A stretch of 64,000 nt of DNA from NCBI RefSeq assembly GCF_014836445.1, contig NZ_JACSQV010000018.1, forward strand, positions 1 through 64,000, written 5' to 3'. Below are positions 1-7,708 of the stretch, piece by piece. Position numbers and translations under genes: made by a program. The stretch's first letter is position 1, and each line of letters begins with the position of its first letter. The notes beneath the pieces were generated by a model, which was not told the origin of the DNA, made no database searches, and was given only the letters and a program-made list of their open reading frames with translations. This stretch comes from Cellulomonas avistercoris (GTDB lineage Bacteria > Actinomycetota > Actinomycetes > Actinomycetales > Cellulomonadaceae).

Positions 1-344
1 GCGTGAGGTCCCAGCGCAGCAGGCCGATGCCGGTGCGCCCGGCACGGTCCGGCTGGCCGTGCAGGCCGGGCAGCGGCGTCAGCCCCGGCCCGAACGGCGG
101 GACGCCCGGGTGCGGGGCCGCCGACGGGAAGATCGAGACGGCGACCGTGCGGGGCCGGGACGCACGCGGGCGCGTCGCGACCGCGAACGCACCCAGGAAC
201 AGGGGCTCGAAGACGAGTGCGCCGACCGAGCCGTCGAGGACGGCGTCGAGCGCCGCGACCTGCGCGTCGAAGCGCCCGATGAACATGTGCGTGAGGTCCC
301 AGCGCAGCAGGCCGATGCCGGTGCGCCCGGCACGGTCCGGCTGG
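1..344. repeat. 56-bp perfect direct repeat (1-56 and 289-344)
   Basis: Positions 1-56 are identical to 289-344. The spacing is 288 bp, an exact multiple of three, so both copies read in the same frame inside the glycosyltransferase gene. The left copy begins at the first base of the window. Confidence 0.9.
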
Positions 345-547
345 TCGACGTCGAGCGTGCGCTCGTCGAAGCCCGCGTCGGGCGGCAGGGGGACGAGCTC
401 GGCGCCGGTCGCCTCCACCTCGCTGCGGAAGCGCTCGCCGGTGAGGAAGCGCACCCGGTGTCCCGCCTCGACCAGGCCGCGCGCCACCGGGAGCAGCGGA
501 GCGACGTGCGCGTGCATCGGGCACGCGGCGACGACGGTGGTGGGCAT
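1..547 (-). CDS. MGT-family glycosyltransferase, partial (3' end beyond window)
   Basis: The reading frame starts at an ATG read leftwards from 547 and runs off the left edge (182 residues visible). The N-terminus (CPMHAHVAPLLPVARGL, then GHRVRFLTGERF) is the nucleotide-sugar transferase N-lobe of the UDP-glucosyltransferase/MGT family, which glycosylates small hydrophobic molecules such as macrolides or flavonoids. The donor-binding C-lobe is not visible, so the substrate cannot be guessed. It is divergent from a TetR regulator starting at 642, a common arrangement for self-regulated detoxification genes. Odd: a segment (QPDRAGRTGIGLLRWDLT) occurs twice in frame, about 96 residues apart, the second time at the window edge where family members normally continue differently. 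This may be an assembly-edge artefact. Confidence 0.8.
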   Translation of the reverse strand, partial: MPTTVVAACPMHAHVAPLLPVARGLVEAGHRVRFLTGERFRSEVEATGAELVPLPPDAGFDERTLDVDQPDRAGRTGIGLLRWDLTHMFIGRFDAQVAALDAVLDGSVGALVFEPLFLGAFAVATRPRASRPRTVAVSIFPSAAPHPGVPPFGPGLTPLPGLHGQPDRAGRTGIGLLRWDLT

Positions 548-641
548 GGAGGCCCCTTCCGGGCGGGTGCGGACGCGCCGTCGGCCCTAGGCTGCTCGGC
601 GACCCGCGGAGCATTTCACCACCCCGAGAGGGAGGGCAACG

Positions 642-1286
642 GTGACGGCTGAGTCCTCGCGCCCCGACCGCTCGACCGTCCGCGCCGAGCCGGCCGCCGC
701 CACGCGCGAGCGCGTGCTGCGGGCCGTCGCGGACGAGGTCACGGCCGTGGGCTACGACGCCGCCACCCTGGGCCGCATCGCCCGCCGGGCCGGTGTCCCG
801 GTGGAGACGGTCAAGGCCCAGGGCCCCAGGCGTGAGCTGCTCGTGCGGGCCTTCGAGCTGGTGTTCGCCGGCGCCGAGGGGGAGCACTCGCTGGGTGACG
901 GTGCGGCCGCGCAGGCCGGGACCCTGCCGGACGACCCGGAGGCCCTGCTGCGCACCATGACCGCGTTCGTCGCCGACGCGTACGCCCGGTCGGTGCGCCT
1001 GTGGGAGGCGTTCCTCGTCGCCGCCGGCACCGACGCCGAGGTCCGCGACGAGTACGTCGCGATGACCGCCCGCCGCCGCGCCGAGACGCGCGGCCTGCTC
1101 GCGCTGCTCACCGCGCGCGGTGTGCCGCGGCCCTTCGACGTGGAGCACGTGCTGGACGTCGTCGAGCTGCTGTACTCCCACGAGTCGTGGCGACGCCTGG
1201 TCGAGGACCGCGGGTGGACCCAGGAGCGCTGGACGACCTGGACCGTGACGTCGACGCTCGCGGTGATGGGCGGGGCGCTGGCCTGA
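642..1286 (+). CDS. TetR/AcrR family transcriptional regulator
   Basis: A 214-residue protein with an N-terminal helix-turn-helix (about residues 20-65: TRERVLRAVADEV, then TLGRIARRAGVPVETV) and a helical ligand-binding C-terminal part, the usual size for TetR repressors. The GTG start at 642 follows a strong GGAGGG ribosome site at about 630. It is divergent from the glycosyltransferase gene starting at 547, so the 94-bp gap probably holds both promoters, and the regulator probably controls that gene. The tryptophan-rich C-terminal end is typical of ligand pockets. The effector is unknown. Confidence 0.85.
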   Translation: MTAESSRPDRSTVRAEPAAATRERVLRAVADEVTAVGYDAATLGRIARRAGVPVETVKAQGPRRELLVRAFELVFAGAEGEHSLGDGAAAQAGTLPDDPEALLRTMTAFVADAYARSVRLWEAFLVAAGTDAEVRDEYVAMTARRRAETRGLLALLTARGVPRPFDVEHVLDVVELLYSHESWRRLVEDRGWTQERWTTWTVTSTLAVMGGALA

Positions 1287-1307
1287 CGAGCGGTCCGTCG
1301 GGAGGCG

Positions 1308-1808
1308 TCAGAGGATCCAGCCGACCACCGTCGCCGCGCCGATCGCGACCAGCGTGACGAGCACGAGGCCACCCAGGAAGCACCCGACCCCGGCCAGGTC
1401 CCATCGGGAGCCACCGACCTCGCGGCCTGGCGAGGTCCAGTCGAGCTTCTTGCCCGCGTGCGCCTCGGCGCGGGCGCGCACGTCGAGCAGCCGCTGCTGC
1501 GCCGAGGCGGTCGCGGCGGCCTGCTCGTCGCCACGCCACCGCAGCGCCCGCATGATCCGGACGGGGTCGTCCCCGCAGGCGCGTTCGAACGCGGCCACCT
1601 CGTCGGCGTCGCGGTGCTCGGCGAGGTACGACCAGCGTCCGGCCTCGACGGCGTCGCCCTGGAGCCGGAGGACGTCGGCCAGCCGCTCACGGGCGTCGAG
1701 GCGGTGCGGCAGGCTCCGCACGAGGCTGCGCAGCCGGGTGAGCGCCATCTCGACGTCACCCGTGCGCAGGTCGTCGTCCACCCGTGCCAGGGTCCGCTCC
1801 ACGGTCAC
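1308..1808 (-). CDS. DUF6584-like protein with one C-terminal membrane segment
   Basis: A 166-residue protein. The first 100 residues resemble a TPR-like helical repeat (TLARVDDDLRTGDVEMALTR, then SLPHRLDARERLADVLRLQGD and AGRWSYLAEH) as in the actinobacterial DUF6584 family, whose function is unknown. A hydrophobic segment at about residues 140-165 (GCFLGGLVLVTLVAIGAATVV) should anchor it in the membrane with the helical part in the cytoplasm. It converges with the TetR gene, separated by 21 bp, with no operon partner. The family call is from memory of the pattern. Confidence 0.75.
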   Translation of the reverse strand: MTVERTLARVDDDLRTGDVEMALTRLRSLVRSLPHRLDARERLADVLRLQGDAVEAGRWSYLAEHRDADEVAAFERACGDDPVRIMRALRWRGDEQAAATASAQQRLLDVRARAEAHAGKKLDWTSPGREVGGSRWDLAGVGCFLGGLVLVTLVAIGAATVVGWIL

Positions 1809-1911
1809 GACGGGACTCTAGGGTCGCGGTGATCAGGGGCGCGGGTCATTTCTCCGACGTCGAGCGCTCCCCGCGCACCCGGCCGCCGTCGGCGCGGGGG
1901 AGCGCCTGCCG

Positions 1912-2199
1912 TCACACGGGGCGCGCCGCCCGCCCGTCGAGCCAGAGCGTGTCCGAGGCGTCGCGGTGCGACCCCGTCGTGCCGACGTGCTTGTCCGAGA
2001 TCGCGGGGCCCTTGGTGATGACGTGCACCATGGCCATGCCGTGGCCGCGGCCCAGACCGTGCTCGTCGGCGAGCCACGCGAGGATGGGGCCGGCCTTGGT
2101 GGACGCGTCGAACCCGCGCTCGTGGGCCTGCTCGAGCAGCTGGCGCGGTGTGAGACCGGTCTTCTCCTCGACGGCGTCGAGATAGGCCTGGAAGGACAT
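1912..2199 (-). CDS. DUF4287 domain protein
   Basis: A 95-residue protein starting MSFQAYLDAVEEKTGLTP. The pattern 'KTG-TPxQ ... KAGPILAWLADEHGLGRGHGMAMVHVI' is characteristic of the small DUF4287 family, found widely in actinobacteria and of unknown biochemical role. The ATG at 2199 is preceded by GGGAGCCCCCGC in reading direction, a reasonable ribosome site. It stands alone, divergent from the DUF4157 gene, with about 140 bp between the starts. Confidence 0.85.
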   Translation of the reverse strand: MSFQAYLDAVEEKTGLTPRQLLEQAHERGFDASTKAGPILAWLADEHGLGRGHGMAMVHVITKGPAISDKHVGTTGSHRDASDTLWLDGRAARPV

Positions 2200-2342
2200 G
2201 CGGGGGCTCCCTGGGTCGTGGGTGGTGCGAGGGTAGACCGCCGGGGGCGGCCGGACTCGTCGGCCTGACGCGGAGCGGTCGGGCCCCGACCCGGTCCGCG
2301 GTGACCGTCGCCACGGCGCCGCGGATCTGTGACCATGGACGG

Positions 2343-5249
2343 GTGAGCACCGCGGGTGCAGCACGACGACCGGCACCGGGGCGCGCGACCCGCTCGGCGG
2401 ACCGCGCCGGTACGCGAGCGCCGGGCACCGCGCCGACGGTGCCCGCCACGCCCCTGACGCGGCTCCAGGAGGCCGGCGGCAACGCCATGACCGTGCGGCT
2501 GCTGCGTGCGACGGCCGCCGGTCGCGACGTCGACGCCGCCGTCGCCGACCGGATCGGCGCCCGGGCCGGCCGGGGCGAGCGGCTCGCGCCGGACCTGCAG
2601 GGTCGCTTCGGTGACGTCGCCGGCCACGACGCGGTGGCCGGGGTGCGGGTGCACCGCGACGCGGAGGCGGCCGACCTCGCCCGGGCGGTCGCCGCACGCG
2701 CGTTCACGGTGGGAACCGACGTGTTCTTCGGCCAGGGCGAGTACCGGCCGGACACGCCGACCGGGTCGCACCTGCTCGCGCACGAGCTCGTGCACACCGT
2801 CCAGGCGCCCGCCGCGCCCGCGTCGTCGGGGCTCACCGTCAGCGACCCGGGCGACGCGCACGAGGTCGCCGCCGAGCGGGCGGCGCCGCAGTGGGTCGCG
2901 GGTGCGGGCGCGGCCGCGTCCCAGGCGCCGGTGGCCCGGTCGTCCGCGATCGCCCGCGACCCCACGGACGACGTGCGGCCCGACCTCGCCGACCGCTACG
3001 CGCCGCTGCTGCTGCCCGCGCTCGACCCGGCCGACCGGGTCCGGCTGGACCAGGCGACCGGCGGTGCCGACCTCGTCGCCGTGATCGCACGTCGCGACGA
3101 GGCACGCACCGCGCTGGCCGCCGCCGTGGCGGACCAGCACGACCGCTCCGGGGTGGACGTGGACGCGGCGGCCCGGGTGCGGGCGCTGCAGACCCTGGAC
3201 GCCGAGCTCACCGCGCGGATCGAGGGCGAGCTCGCCGCGCTGGACGTGGCCGACGAGCGCGAGCTGCTGCGGCTCGTGCAGGAGTGGTTCCCGGCCCGCT
3301 TCCTCGCCGAGGCCAAGCAGGTCGCGATCGAGATGCTGGATCACAACGCGCGCGAGGCCCGCAGCGAGCTCGAGCGCTACTCCGCGCTCGTCTGCTCACC
3401 GGACGTCGAGGGCCTGCTCGCGGCCGACCGCACGCTCGCCGAGCTCGCGCCGCAGTCCCTCGCCCTGTCGATCCAGGCCGCCGAGTCCGCGCTGTCGAGG
3501 TACGCCCCGGCCGCGGGCGTCCTGACGCCCGAGGAGTTCGCGCGGCGGGTGCCGGAGAACGAGCAGTCCGTGATGGTCGACATCGCGAACCTGGACCGCA
3601 ACCGGCAGATGCTCGCGCAGCGGGTGCCGATCTACCAGGCGGCCCGCTACTCGTTCGGCCGGACGTACCCGATCCTGCTGACCAGCGCGTACGTCCCGGG
3701 GTCGTTCGCGTCGGCGGACCCGGCGGCGCTCGGCGGGATGGTCGGCGGGACCGTCACCGACGTCCTGGCCAACATCGAGCGGGTCCGCGACGCGATCGAC
3801 GACGACGACCTCAAGGTCTGGAACATGCGCGACGTCCTGCGCATCACCCAGGAGCGGCTCGGGGTGACGAACGAGACCCTGCTCGCGGCCATCCGGACCC
3901 GGATCGAGGCGATCGAGAGCGACGCGACCTTCCTGGGGTGGGTCACGGCGGCCCTGGCCATCACCACGACCCTCCTGGCGGGCATGCTCTTCACGCCGGC
4001 GGCGGGCGCGGCCGTCGCCGCCGCGTGGGGCGCGGCCTCCCTGTACGGCAGCATCACCAGCTACCTCGACGAGTCCGCAGCCGAGCACGTCGCCCTCGAC
4101 GAGGCCGTGGCCGACCTGTCGCTCAACGAGCCGTCGCTGACGTGGGTGCTGCTCGACGCGGCGTTCCTCATGGTGGACCTGGCGCCGGTCGCACGGGCGC
4201 TGCGACCGGCCGCGCGCACGCTGGCGGCGAACGGCGACGCGGTCGCGCTCGCCGCGTTCCGCAGCCGCGCCGCGACGGCGTTCGGTGAGGACGTCGCCGA
4301 GGGGCTCGCGACCCGGGCGGCCGGTCGGTTCGGGATCGGCGCGGCCGGCCTGCAGGTCGCCGAGGCGCGGCTCGCGAGCGCCCGGACCGTCCTGGCCGGT
4401 CTGGACCTGAGCGACGACGCGATCGCCCGCGTCCTGGCCAAGGGGGCGGACGTCAACCAGGTCAAGGGCCAGCTCTTCGAGGAGATCATGCACGTCGACG
4501 TCGCGCGCCGGATGGCCGCGGGCGCCGACGACGTGCTGGGCGTCGCCGACACCGCGGGCCTCGAGGTCATCGAGGGCCACCGCATCGCCGACCTCGCCGG
4601 GCGCCAGCTCACCGACGGCGTCGTCGCGCGGCGGCTGCCCGACGGGACGCTCGAGCTGGTCACGGTGCTGGAGGCCAAGTCGGGCAGGGGGGCGGCGCAG
4701 GGGCTGCGGTCGGCGTCGAGCGGGATCGGCGACCCCGAGGAGTTCGCCCGGTTCCTCATCGAGGAGAACCGCGACGCGGTGCTGCGGGTGCTGCGCAAGA
4801 ACGGTCTGACCGCCGACGCGCAGGCCGTCGCCCGGGGCGGCGAGGAGCTGTCCGACGCCGCGATCGAGGCCGTCGCCGCGGACAAGAGCCTGCGCAGGCT
4901 CGTCACGCAGGCCGAGCTCGGCGGGCAGGTGCGCAAGGACGTCGAGCGGCTGGCGCCGAGCACGAGCAGCCTCGACGACGTCGCGTCCGAGCTCGACGAG
5001 GTGCCGGCGCAGATCCTCGTGGACGGCATGCCGACGACCGTGCGGATGAGCCCCACGCGGACGCGGTTCGTCGGCGTCGTGCCGCAGGACGTGCCCACGG
5101 ACGCGATCACCGCGGCGCTGACGGGTCCGAAGCGGACCTTCAACTTCACCGCGCTGCAGCTGGGTGGCCCCGCCGCCGAGATCACCGCGCGCGCCGAGCG
5201 GCTGATCGCCGCGCAGGCGGCCCTCGCGACGTCCGCACCGGCGCCCTGA
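2343..5249 (+). CDS. eCIS-core (DUF4157) domain protein with possible C-terminal PD-(D/E)XK nuclease-like domain
   Basis: A large protein of 968 residues from the GTG at 2343; an upstream in-frame GTG at 2301 is the alternative. Seen: a degenerate LQxxxGNxA motif (residues about 38-50), then the DUF4157/eCIS-core domain (about 60-165) with HELVH zinc-metallopeptidase motif at 147-151. A long charged helical region (200-520) follows, then an alanine-rich hydrophobic stretch (about 530-575) that could span a membrane. At 758-779, D758 ... E777-A-K779 has the spacing of a PD-(D/E)XK nuclease core, preceded by a GQLFEE helix. Known: DUF4157 marks cargo of extracellular contractile injection systems. 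Inference: a multi-domain effector. No sheath, baseplate or immunity gene lies nearby. The metallopeptidase call is firm, the nuclease call weak. Confidence 0.75.
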   Translation: MSTAGAARRPAPGRATRSADRAGTRAPGTAPTVPATPLTRLQEAGGNAMTVRLLRATAAGRDVDAAVADRIGARAGRGERLAPDLQGRFGDVAGHDAVAGVRVHRDAEAADLARAVAARAFTVGTDVFFGQGEYRPDTPTGSHLLAHELVHTVQAPAAPASSGLTVSDPGDAHEVAAERAAPQWVAGAGAAASQAPVARSSAIARDPTDDVRPDLADRYAPLLLPALDPADRVRLDQATGGADLVAVIARRDEARTALAAAVADQHDRSGVDVDAAARVRALQTLDAELTARIEGELAALDVADERELLRLVQEWFPARFLAEAKQVAIEMLDHNAREARSELERYSALVCSPDVEGLLAADRTLAELAPQSLALSIQAAESALSRYAPAAGVLTPEEFARRVPENEQSVMVDIANLDRNRQMLAQRVPIYQAARYSFGRTYPILLTSAYVPGSFASADPAALGGMVGGTVTDVLANIERVRDAIDDDDLKVWNMRDVLRITQERLGVTNETLLAAIRTRIEAIESDATFLGWVTAALAITTTLLAGMLFTPAAGAAVAAAWGAASLYGSITSYLDESAAEHVALDEAVADLSLNEPSLTWVLLDAAFLMVDLAPVARALRPAARTLAANGDAVALAAFRSRAATAFGEDVAEGLATRAAGRFGIGAAGLQVAEARLASARTVLAGLDLSDDAIARVLAKGADVNQVKGQLFEEIMHVDVARRMAAGADDVLGVADTAGLEVIEGHRIADLAGRQLTDGVVARRLPDGTLELVTVLEAKSGRGAAQGLRSASSGIGDPEEFARFLIEENRDAVLRVLRKNGLTADAQAVARGGEELSDAAIEAVAADKSLRRLVTQAELGGQVRKDVERLAPSTSSLDDVASELDEVPAQILVDGMPTTVRMSPTRTRFVGVVPQDVPTDAITAALTGPKRTFNFTALQLGGPAAEITARAERLIAAQAALATSAPAP

Positions 5250-5256
5250 GCCCGTT

Positions 5257-5274
5257 CGCCGGGTGCACCCGGCG
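5257..5274. terminator. Palindrome downstream of the DUF4157 gene
   Basis: CGCCGGGTGCACCCGGCG is a perfect 18-bp palindrome 8 bp after the stop codon. It could fold as a GC-rich intrinsic-type terminator, but there is no T-run. Confidence 0.4.
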
Positions 5275-5295
5275 GTGCCGGGCGAGACTGCGCCC

Positions 5296-5985
5296 ATGGA
5301 GCGACGGCGGCTGGTGGACGGTGTGGTCGGCGCGGGTGTCGCCGTGCTGGTGATGGTCGTGGTGGTCGTCGTCGCGGCGTTCGCGCTGACCCGGCCGGTG
5401 TCGTCGGGGGAGCCGGCAGCGGGGCCGACGAGGGAGGCCGAGCCCGCGGGCGACGTGCCGCCCGAGGACCTCGCCGCGGGCGACCTGTGGCTGGGCGGGC
5501 TCACGCTCGACGCGGACACCCTGACGACGCCCGACGGCACGCTGCACGACGTCGAGGTGACGGGCGAGGACGTGCGGACGGGGGCGTCCGGCCTGGTCGC
5601 GGGTGCGCTCACGGTCGACGCCACCGTGCCGTTCGCGCTCGTCGCCGAGCAGATCGGCCCCGACGTGCGGGTCGGACCCGTGCCGGGCAGCCCGGACCAG
5701 GCGGCGGTGCACCGCACGTTCGAGGGCCTCGGCCGCGTGCTCGACGTCGAGGCGACCGGGACCGTCACGGTCCGGGCGGGCCGTCTCGTCATCGAGCCCC
5801 GCACCGTCGACATCGGCGGGCCGGCGTTCCTGGCCGACCTGTTCGGGGCGCTCGCGCGCCGGCTCGTGACGATCGAGCACGAGATCGAGGGCATGCCGGA
5901 CGGTCTGGTCCTGCGGGACGTCACCGTGCAGGACGACGGGTTCCGCGCGGCGCTGCGGGGGACGGACGTGCGCATCGAGCCGTGA
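5296..5985 (+). CDS. LmeA-like (DUF2993) phospholipid-binding protein
   Basis: A 229-residue protein from the ATG at 5296. The N-terminus has a single strong membrane segment (residues about 9-33, VGAGVAVLVMVVVVVVAAFAL), followed by a beta-rich domain (residues 55-229) with the repeated 'LTLDADTL ... LHDVEVTGEDV ... LVAGALTVDATVPF' pattern of DUF2993/LmeA. In mycobacteria LmeA is a periplasmic lipid-binding protein needed for lipomannan elongation, and homologues may carry lipids across the envelope. Here it would be anchored outside the membrane. The first in-frame start upstream (5263) lacks a ribosome site, so the ATG is preferred. Confidence 0.75.
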   Translation: MERRRLVDGVVGAGVAVLVMVVVVVVAAFALTRPVSSGEPAAGPTREAEPAGDVPPEDLAAGDLWLGGLTLDADTLTTPDGTLHDVEVTGEDVRTGASGLVAGALTVDATVPFALVAEQIGPDVRVGPVPGSPDQAAVHRTFEGLGRVLDVEATGTVTVRAGRLVIEPRTVDIGGPAFLADLFGALARRLVTIEHEIEGMPDGLVLRDVTVQDDGFRAALRGTDVRIEP

Positions 5986-6041
5986 CGGTGCTCGGTGCCG
6001 GGGGCCCGCTGCCGGCGTACGAGGCGCGCGCCTTCCTCGGC

Positions 6042-6078
6042 TAGACTCCTACCCGCAGTACGCCCGCTCACGCGGGCG
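6042..6078 (+). promoter_or_regulatory. -10 element and leader hairpin of the tRNA-Ser gene
   Basis: TAGACT at 6042-6047 is a good actinobacterial -10 box about 40 bp before the mature tRNA. It is followed by a 7-bp hairpin (CGCCCGC at 6061-6067, GCGGGCG at 6072-6078) in the precursor leader. No clear -35 box is visible. Confidence 0.5.
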
Positions 6079-6088
6079 CGCGGCACCA

Positions 6089-6173
6089 GGAGGATTCGCC
6101 TAGTGGCCTATGGCGCACGCTTGGAAAGCGTGTTGGGGTAACACCCTCGGGGGTTCGAATCCCCCATCCTCCG
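6089..6173 (+). tRNA. tRNA-Ser (anticodon GGA)
   Basis: An 85-nt class II tRNA. The acceptor strand GGAGGAT (6089-6095) pairs with ATCCTCC (6166-6172), with discriminator G at 6173. The anticodon stem ACGC/GCGT encloses the loop TTGGAAA with anticodon GGA at 6123-6125, reading UCC and UCU serine codons. The long variable arm (TTGGGGTAACACCC) is typical of tRNA-Ser. The T-arm is GGGGGTTCGAATCCCCC. The CCA end is not encoded. Confidence 0.97.
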
Positions 6174-6198
6174 CCGTGCGACGTCGCCGGACGTCAGC

Positions 6199-6228
6199 CC
6201 AGGCCGGACCCTCAGGGGTCCGGCCTGG
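6199..6228. terminator. Bidirectional terminator hairpin between tRNA-Ser and the hxlR-like gene
   Basis: CCAGGCCGGACC (6199-6210) pairs perfectly with GGTCCGGCCTGG (6217-6228) around a 6-nt loop, 25 bp after the tRNA and just before the converging regulator gene's stop. It can serve both strands. Confidence 0.75.
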
Positions 6229-6235
6229 TGCGTTC

Positions 6236-6937
6236 TCAGGGCTCCCCGACCCGCTCGGCCCGGTCCTCGAGCGACGTCGCCCCGACCAGCGCCCGCACGA
6301 CGGGTTCGTCGCCCGTGACCCGCACGTCCGCGAGGTTAGCGAGGGGGGCGCCCCCGATCACGCACGCCTTCCACGCCCGGGTCGTGGCGTGCACCTCCGC
6401 GTCCACCGGGCCGGGTGCGGCCGACCGCTCGACACGCGTGCCGTGCGCCGACACGGTGGCGAGGTACGTGACCGGCTCGGAGTCGTCGTGCCGGGAGTCG
6501 GTGAGGTGCAGCGCGACGCGACGCTCGTCCGCGAGGCCGGGGGCCGGCCGCGCGTGGGCGCGCATCGCCAGGACGACGGTGTCCGGGCTCATGTCGGCGT
6601 CGCGGGGCAGCGCGGGCGACGCGACGGCCCAGCGTGACAGCGCCGTGTTGACGGCCTCGAGCTCGCGACCCCACTCCGTGAGCTCGTAGACGTCGACGCG
6701 GCTCGGCAGCCGCCGTCGCCGCAGGACCTCGCCGGTCTCCAGCTCGTGCAGGCGCTGGGTGAGGACGGCAGGCCCGACGCCGATGACGTCGCGCTGGATC
6801 TCGCTGAACCGCTTGGCACCCAGCAGGAGCTCGCGCACGACCACCATCGTCCAGCGGTCCCCGACGAGGTCGAGCGCGTGCGCCGCGGCGCAGCCGTCGT
6901 TGTACGAGCCGTACGAGCGTCGGGACCCCATTGACAC
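6236..6937 (-). CDS. HxlR-family winged-helix regulator with C-terminal SCP2-like domain
   Basis: A 233-residue protein (GTG at 6937; an in-frame ATG at 6931 is equally possible). Residues 10-100 are an HxlR winged helix: CAAAHALDLVGDRWTMVVVRELLLG, RFSEIQRDVIGVGPAVLTQRLHELE, then the wing RRRRLPSRVDVYELTEWG. The C-terminal half (about 130-233), ending GDEPVVRALVGATSLEDRAERV, resembles the SCP2/sterol-carrier-like ligand domain found in longer HxlR proteins. It is divergent from the mycothiol-type enzyme at 7008, with an 18-bp palindrome between them, and so probably regulates that pair in response to a small hydrophobic ligand or redox signal. Confidence 0.85.
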   Translation of the reverse strand: MSMGSRRSYGSYNDGCAAAHALDLVGDRWTMVVVRELLLGAKRFSEIQRDVIGVGPAVLTQRLHELETGEVLRRRRLPSRVDVYELTEWGRELEAVNTALSRWAVASPALPRDADMSPDTVVLAMRAHARPAPGLADERRVALHLTDSRHDDSEPVTYLATVSAHGTRVERSAAPGPVDAEVHATTRAWKACVIGGAPLANLADVRVTGDEPVVRALVGATSLEDRAERVGEP

Positions 6938-6952
6938 AGCGTACTTCGGAAA

Positions 6953-6970
6953 CAGTAGTGTTCACTACTG
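6953..6970. promoter_or_regulatory. Palindromic operator candidate between the hxlR-like and mycothiol-enzyme genes
   Basis: CAGTAGTG-TT-CACTACTG: 8-bp arms matching exactly around a 2-bp centre, 16 bp from the regulator's GTG and 38 bp before the enzyme start. Its position in a divergent promoter fits binding of the HxlR-type protein. Confidence 0.65.
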
Positions 6971-7007
6971 ATCTGGAAGCACTGAGTCGCGAGCCACCAG
7001 GAGACGT

Positions 7008-7664
7008 ATGAGCGAGGTCGCGGATGACCGCCCCGACGACCGGCTGTGGGCGCTCGCGCACGCCGAGCGCGCCGCCCTGGCGGAGGACCTGGCCCACCTG
7101 AGCCCCGAGCAGTGGCGGCACGGCACCCTGTGCGGCGAGTGGGACGTCGAGGAGGTCGTCGCCCACCTCACCGCCGCGGCGAGCGTCAACCAGTGGCAGT
7201 GGCTGCGCAGCATGCTCGGCGCGCGCTTCCGCCCCGACGTGCACAACCGCCGACGGCTCGACGAGCACCGCGGCCGGACCCCCGCCGAGACGCTCGACCG
7301 CTTCCGCGCCGTCGTCACCAGCACCACGGCTCCGTCGAGCCACACGCCGGCCTACCTGGGGGAGGTCGTCGTGCACGCGCAGGACATCCGGAGGCCGCTG
7401 GGGGTCACGCGCACGCCGGACGTCGACGCGCTCACGCCCGTCGCCGAGTTCTACGCGCGGCGCGACTTCACCGTGGACAGCCGCAAGCGCGTCGCGGGGC
7501 TCGGTCTGCGCGCGGACGACGGCCCGTTCCGCGCCGGGGACGGCCCGCTCGTCACGGGGTCGACGCTCGCCCTCGTCATGGTCATGGCGGGTCGGGCCGC
7601 CTACCTGGACGAGCTCGACGGGCCGGGCGTGGTGACGCTGCGGGAGCGCGTCGCCGGCGTGTAG
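7008..7664 (+). CDS. Maleylpyruvate isomerase-family mycothiol-dependent enzyme (DinB-like)
   Basis: A 218-residue protein of the actinobacterial TIGR03083/MDMPI_N type. Seen: the four-helix N-terminal domain with the metal-site pattern 'LCGEWDVEEVVAHLT' (W-x-V-x-x-x-x-AHL), the central histidine region VVVHAQDIRRPLG, and the C-terminal LVTGSTLALVMVMAGR. Known: members use mycothiol, the actinobacterial thiol, with a divalent metal in isomerase or S-transferase chemistry. The particular substrate is unknown. The ATG at 7008 follows a CCAGGAGAC ribosome site. Confidence 0.8.
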   Translation: MSEVADDRPDDRLWALAHAERAALAEDLAHLSPEQWRHGTLCGEWDVEEVVAHLTAAASVNQWQWLRSMLGARFRPDVHNRRRLDEHRGRTPAETLDRFRAVVTSTTAPSSHTPAYLGEVVVHAQDIRRPLGVTRTPDVDALTPVAEFYARRDFTVDSRKRVAGLGLRADDGPFRAGDGPLVTGSTLALVMVMAGRAAYLDELDGPGVVTLRERVAGV

Positions 7665-7708
7665 CCGCGTCCAGCAGCTGCTGTGCGTTCTGCGTCGAGG
7701 CGCGCCCG

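Noticed and set aside
2301-2342. Upstream GTG (2301) as start of the DUF4157 gene
   Set aside because: No ribosome site and a non-conserved N-terminal extension; the GTG at 2343 fits the family and a leaderless or short-leader start better, though it is not proven.
3396-6086. 896-residue minus-strand frame opposite the DUF4157 gene and LmeA-like gene
   Set aside because: It spans two unrelated real genes and the gap between them, and has shadow-like composition.
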